Shown here: piece after piece, positions 4,786 to 7,658 of the stretch
How the letters are laid out: each line of letters opens with the position of its first letter
Numbering within the stretch: position 1 is the stretch's first letter
Assembly: GCA_025351545.1 (NCBI GenBank)
Contig: JANXVQ010000911.1
Span: forward strand, 1 to 7,658
Source: Spirosoma sp.
GTDB taxonomy: Bacteria > Bacteroidota > Bacteroidia > Cytophagales > Spirosomataceae
DNA length: 7,658 bases
Reading direction: 5' to 3'
Notes under the pieces: model-generated
The model's input: the letters and a program-made list of their open reading frames with translations, nothing else
The model's database searches: none
What the model was told of the DNA's origin: nothing
Position numbers and translations under genes: made by a program

Positions 4786-6891
4786 TTATTCAGTCACTAA
4801 ACTTGGCTCAATCCAGCGGCTGTCTTCGCGGATCAGGTCAATGAGTTCGTCAACCGCACGATCAGCGGGAACCGATTTTTTGATTACCTGCTGACCCCGA
4901 TATAGGGCAATTTTGTCTCGCCCAATACCTACGTAACCATAATCGGCGTCAGCCATCTCGCCCGGACCGTTTACGATGCAACCCATAATTCCGATTTTAA
5001 CACCCTTTAAATGGTCGGTACGCTGCCGAATATGGGCCGTTGTTTCCTGCAAATCGAACAGCGTCCGGCCACAGGATGGGCATGAAATGTATTCAGTTTT
5101 GGTGATGCGCGTGCGAGCCGCCTGTAGAATCCCAAAGGACAAACTGTTCAGGATTTTTAACGCACCGGGTTCAGAAGTTTGTGCTGTCAGGTTCTCAAAC
5201 CCGACATTTTCGTTTGTCCCAGTTTGTCGGGTTTGAGAACCCGACAGCACTGATGTCCCACTTGACAGCATAATCCCATCGCCCAAGCCGTCAATGAGCA
5301 AGCCACCCACATCAGTAGCGGCATAGAGCGGTAAATCTTCTTCGGGCACACTTGGGTAGCTTCTCAAAATAACAACCGGAATAGTTAACTCACGATTGAT
5401 AAGTTCGACAAATAACCGGCGCAACTCTGGCATGGCATGGGCATTGTCGGTCGAGACAAGCAGTACAGCCGTTGGATCGGACTGTAATGTATTGAGTAAC
5501 TCCTCCGACAAGTCTGTCAATGATGAGCGAACAAAGTTCAAGCGATCCTGTAACGGCACCTGATTCGCACGAGCTGACAAATAGGCATCACTCGTGAGTA
5601 AAGGGTAGGTGTTAAGCTGATCCGAAATAGTTTGCCAAACCGCATAATCCAATAGCTGTTTGAGTCCGTTAGGCAACATAAACTGTGCCGGGTGCGAACC
5701 TGTATATATATAGTCAGCACCAAGGTCGTTCATCCGCCACTTGTCGGGTACAGGCAAGTAGAAATGGCCAATTGGATTCAAGGTATTATGGTCGGTAACC
5801 GGTATCCGGCTAAAGTCGGCAATGACACGCGGCACGTTCTGACCACCGAAATTAGCCACTTCGTGTGTCGTTCGTCGGCTGTATTTAAACGGATTAATTG
5901 GGTATTTCGTGATTGCCGATACTGGTTTGCTGCTTGCTGCCCGATTCGTGTACCGGTCAATTAATGCCTTTGCAACGGGTGCTTCACGTTCCGGTTCTTC
6001 CGTAAGTGATACGCGCACCGTATCGCCGATGCCATCTTCGAGCAACGTGCCAATTCCTAACGCCGATTTAATTCGCCCATCTTCGGCCTCGCCCGCTTCG
6101 GTTACGCCAAGGTGTAATGGATACGGTTTTAAGCCTTCTTGATCCAAGCGTTGCACCAGCAGGCGGTAAGCCTGCACCATCACCTGCGGGTTGCTCGACT
6201 TCATCGACAGCGTAGTATTATAATAATTTTCGGCTTCGCAAATCCGCAGAAACTCCAATGCCGACTCAACCATACCAACGGGTGTATCGCCATATCGACT
6301 CAAAATCCGGTCGGAAAGTGAGCCGTGATTGGTGCCGATACGCATGGCCGTACCGTATTCTTTACAGATACGAACAAGCGGTAAAAATTTAGCGCGAATT
6401 CGTTCCAGTTCAGCTGCGTAAGCTTCGTCGGTATAGTCGATAAATTCGAAACGTTTCCGATCGGCGTAATTACCCGGATTGATGCGAACCTTCTCCACAA
6501 TACGGGCCGCGAGTTCGGCGGCATTTGGCGTAAAATGAATATCGGCTACAAGGGGCGTTGTGTAGCCTCGCGCCCGAAGTTCTTTCCGAATATTTTCCAG
6601 ATTTTGAGCTTCCTTTACGCTTGGTGCCGTAATGCGAACGTATTCGCAACCAGCTTCAATCATCCGAATTGCCTGTTCAACAGACCCTTTGGTATCCATC
6701 GTATCGATCGTTGTCATCGACTGAACCCGAATAGGATAATCAGATCCCATCGGCACATCACCAATGTTGACCGTGATCGTTTTCCGACGAATATACTGAG
6801 TAAGCGAAGATGTGTAGAGAATAGATACATCAGGCTGCTCCGGCGTACCGGTTACGGCTGATAGGGAAGGAGAAAGCAACGAATCGAGCAT
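4786..6891 (-). CDS. ispG: 4-hydroxy-3-methylbut-2-enyl diphosphate synthase, large insert-containing form
   Basis: IspG (GcpE) catalyses the penultimate step of the MEP isoprenoid pathway, reducing methylerythritol cyclodiphosphate to HMBPP with a [4Fe-4S] cluster in the cytoplasm. This 701-residue protein is the large form found in Bacteroidota, Chlamydia and plants. Residues about 35-300 form the TIM barrel (RRKTITVNIGDVPMGSDYPI, VQSMTTIDTMDTKGSVEQAI, VRINPGNYADRKRF, MRIGTNHGSLSDRI, HLGVTEAGEAEDGRIKSALG). The inserted domain follows, to about 545. The cluster domain has Cys604 and Cys607 (CPSCGRTLFDLQ), Cys638 and Glu645 (MGCIVNGPGE), all intact. Residues 548-571 come from a palindromic DNA element and have no counterpart I know in the family, whose large members are usually about 30-40 residues shorter. 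The next in-frame Met (48) would cut the barrel, so 6891 is the start. Confidence 0.97.
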   Translation of the reverse strand: MLDSLLSPSLSAVTGTPEQPDVSILYTSSLTQYIRRKTITVNIGDVPMGSDYPIRVQSMTTIDTMDTKGSVEQAIRMIEAGCEYVRITAPSVKEAQNLENIRKELRARGYTTPLVADIHFTPNAAELAARIVEKVRINPGNYADRKRFEFIDYTDEAYAAELERIRAKFLPLVRICKEYGTAMRIGTNHGSLSDRILSRYGDTPVGMVESALEFLRICEAENYYNTTLSMKSSNPQVMVQAYRLLVQRLDQEGLKPYPLHLGVTEAGEAEDGRIKSALGIGTLLEDGIGDTVRVSLTEEPEREAPVAKALIDRYTNRAASSKPVSAITKYPINPFKYSRRTTHEVANFGGQNVPRVIADFSRIPVTDHNTLNPIGHFYLPVPDKWRMNDLGADYIYTGSHPAQFMLPNGLKQLLDYAVWQTISDQLNTYPLLTSDAYLSARANQVPLQDRLNFVRSSLTDLSEELLNTLQSDPTAVLLVSTDNAHAMPELRRLFVELINRELTIPVVILRSYPSVPEEDLPLYAATDVGGLLIDGLGDGIMLSSGTSVLSGSQTRQTGTNENVGFENLTAQTSEPGALKILNSLSFGILQAARTRITKTEYISCPSCGRTLFDLQETTAHIRQRTDHLKGVKIGIMGCIVNGPGEMADADYGYVGIGRDKIALYRGQQVIKKSVPADRAVDELIDLIREDSRWIEPSLVTE
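5181..5250. repeat. Palindromic repeat pair inserted in frame inside ispG (REP/RPE-like)
   Basis: Positions 5181-5206 and 5225-5250 are 26-base inverted arms matching at 25 of 26 positions (the mismatch is A at 5189), around an 18-base loop. Each arm is itself a palindrome: TGTCGGGTT, TGAG, AACCCGACA at 5225-5246, and TGTCAGGTT, CTCA, AACCCGACA at 5185-5206. Outward GTGC/GCAC ends flank the pair. On the ispG strand it is read without stop as residues 548-571 (VLSGSQTRQTG, then TNENVGFENLTAQ), a polar loop-like segment between the insert domain and the Fe-S domain. The shape resembles a REP doublet or a Rickettsia-type palindromic element. That it is a dispersed element is inferred, since only this copy is in view. 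Confidence 0.8.
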
Positions 6892-6920
6892 ACAGATAGC
6901 GGCAAGGCCGTTTGACCGGA

Positions 6921-6928
6921 CAAAGGTA
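6921..6928 (-). promoter_or_regulatory. Probable -7 promoter box for ispG
   Basis: The minus strand reads TACCTTTG, an exact match to TAnnTTTG, 29 bases upstream of the ispG ATG. The leader would be about 22-25 bases, which supports the 6891 start. A TTG upstream is only 10 bases away, too close for a standard -33 element. A tiny CGGC/GCCG hairpin lies in the leader (6900-6910). Confidence 0.5.
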
Positions 6929-7044
6929 CGGAAAAAGCAATTTCCGGCGAGTTGCCCATTTGTTTAGAAAACGCCAGGCTAAATGTAAATGTTCGTTTGA
7001 CTGATTATTATGTGAAAGGGTTATTGTAACTGACAGTGAGTTCG

Positions 7045-7138
7045 TTAACTAAAATCAGGAAAACAAAAAAGACAATCGGTTAGTTAAAATAATGTACGTT
7101 TCGCCACAAATCCCGTAGGGGTCAGGCAACTTAACTAA
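7045..7138. promoter_or_regulatory. Three TTAACTAA octamers upstream of the small exported protein gene
   Basis: TTAACTAA occurs at 7045-7052 and 7131-7138, and its reverse complement TTAGTTAA at 7080-7087, all within 95 bases of the 284-base divergent region. The spacing and mixed orientation are compatible with binding sites for one regulator. A near-match promoter box TACGTTTC (7095-7102, one mismatch to TAnnTTTG) lies between the second and third copies and would give a leader of about 68 bases. AT-rich DNA makes chance recurrence possible. Confidence 0.35.
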
Positions 7139-7175
7139 GTGAATGTACAACCTGTTCGATAACCAAAATAATGTT

Positions 7176-7514
7176 ATGAAAACGAAGCTGTTAAGTGCTC
7201 TTGCACTTGCCCTATTAATTAGTGTTGGCGCTTATGCTCAGGATAGTACAGCGCTGAGCAAGAAAGAGATTCGCCAGCAGGAGCGTGCTGAGCGAAAAGC
7301 GCGCCTGAAAGACGATATGAAAAACGCTGGACAGAATGTTAAGGAAAAGGCGAAAGTTGCTGATGAAGCCGTTAGCAAGGAAGCTAAAAAGGTTGGTGCA
7401 GCCGTGAATACAGGACTGGATAAAGCAGAGACCGGAATCAGAGCAGAAGGCGACAAAATAAAAGCCAAGCGTGATTCATCGCGAGCCGGAAAAGCGCGTC
7501 GTGATTCGTTGTAA
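7176..7514 (+). CDS. Small exported Lys/Ala-rich helical protein
   Basis: The protein has 112 residues. Residues 1-22 (MKTKLLSALALALLISVGAY, then AQ) are a clear signal peptide. The mature part, from about DSTALSKKEI, is almost entirely charged and Ala-rich, with long runs of predicted helix (KKEIRQQERAERKARLKDDM, NVKEKAKVADEAVSKEAKKV, then DKAETGIRAEGDKIKAKRD). It has no cysteine, tryptophan, tyrosine, phenylalanine or proline after the signal region, so it likely forms an extended amphipathic helix or coiled coil in the periplasm, somewhat like LEA or apolipoprotein-type helices. I do not recognise a named family. A longer start at 7143 exists but would bury the signal peptide, so 7176 is used. 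A strong terminator follows directly. Confidence 0.8.
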   Translation: MKTKLLSALALALLISVGAYAQDSTALSKKEIRQQERAERKARLKDDMKNAGQNVKEKAKVADEAVSKEAKKVGAAVNTGLDKAETGIRAEGDKIKAKRDSSRAGKARRDSL

Positions 7515-7520
7515 ACTATA

Positions 7521-7553
7521 AAACTGCACCGGAAGGGATTGCCGGTGCAGTTT
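7521..7553. terminator. Strong bidirectional terminator
   Basis: AAACTGCACCGG (7521-7532) and CCGGTGCAGTTT (7542-7553) form a perfect 12-bp stem with a 9-base loop. On the plus strand TTTCTATT overlaps and follows the stem; on the minus strand GTTTTATAG does. It starts seven bases after the plus-strand stop and abuts the stop of the minus-strand acyltransferase gene, so it serves both convergent genes. Confidence 0.9.
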
Positions 7554-7658
7554 CTATTCCAGCTTTGCGCCAACTTTTTCGTACTTACCACGCCAGTGTT
7601 TCCAACGCTTATGAGACCATAACCAATCCGATGGGTTGTTGCGTATCGAGGTTTCAAG
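7554..7658 (-). CDS. LpxL/HtrB-type lipid A acyltransferase, C-terminal tail only
   Basis: Only the last 34 residues are in the window, entering from the right edge and ending at TAG (7554-7556). The segment IRNNPSDWLWSHKRWKHWRG is the conserved C-terminal signature of the LpxL/HtrB family (NPxxWLWSHRRWK), followed by a short basic tail. Family members sit on the inner membrane and transfer secondary acyl chains to lipid A precursors or act on related lipids. The catalytic HxxxxD/E motif lies outside the window, so activity cannot be judged. The stop codon is directly next to a perfect 12-bp hairpin. Confidence 0.85.
   Translation of the reverse strand, partial: LETSIRNNPSDWLWSHKRWKHWRGKYEKVGAKLE

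Noticed and set aside
5181..5250. Intrinsic terminator or CRISPR-like repeat inside ispG
   Set aside because: The hairpin is long, but the downstream part of ispG encodes the essential Fe-S domain and no U-tract follows. With only two inverted arms and no spacer series, it is not a CRISPR array.
7238..7657. Minus-strand 139-codon frame covering the right end
   Set aside because: It is antisense to the small exported protein and out of frame with the acyltransferase tail, which carries the real conserved motif.
1..7658. tRNA, rRNA, transposase, phage or defence genes
   Set aside because: None was recognised by eye on either strand. All sizeable frames are explained by the listed genes or are their antisense shadows.

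Overview
The window looks like a chromosomal stretch from a Bacteroidota species, most likely order Cytophagales and close to Spirosoma. This rests on gldC (a gliding-motility gene), the long insert-containing form of IspG, a DUF2911 protein, and promoter boxes of the Bacteroidota type TAnnTTTG. Gene starts lack clear Shine-Dalgarno sequences. The genus is inferred from protein character, not proven.

Layout, left to right. 1-624 (-) is the N-terminal part of a secreted DUF2911 protein that runs off the left edge. 625-947 is a gene-poor gap. 948-1725 (-) is a two-gene unit, an ArsC/Spx-like (YffB-type) protein followed by a group III truncated hemoglobin. 1839-2192 (+) is gldC, divergent from it. 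2264-3451 (+) is an exported thioredoxin-fold protein. It converges on 3507-4058 (-), a membrane-anchored TPR protein. 4126-4661 (-) is a tiny single-pass membrane protein whose stop codon overlaps the start of an MmcQ/YjbR-family protein. 4786-6891 (-) is ispG. 7176-7514 (+) is a small exported Lys/Ala-rich helical protein. 7554-7658 (-) is the C-terminal tail of an LpxL/HtrB-type acyltransferase that enters from the right edge.

Most genes are housekeeping or small conserved Bacteroidota genes. IspG makes isoprenoid precursors, the acyltransferase belongs to lipid A synthesis, GldC belongs to gliding motility, and the globin/ArsC-like pair suggests redox or NO/O2 handling. Transcription appears to run in short units bounded by hairpins at 3457-3498, 4674-4697 and 7521-7553.

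The most striking feature is a pair of inverted palindromes at 5181-5250, inside the ispG reading frame. It adds about 23 codons between the insert domain and the iron-sulfur domain without breaking the frame. It resembles a REP/REPIN-type or Rickettsia-palindromic-element-type repeat that became protein coding. I found no CRISPR array, tRNA, rRNA, transposase or recognisable defence system.
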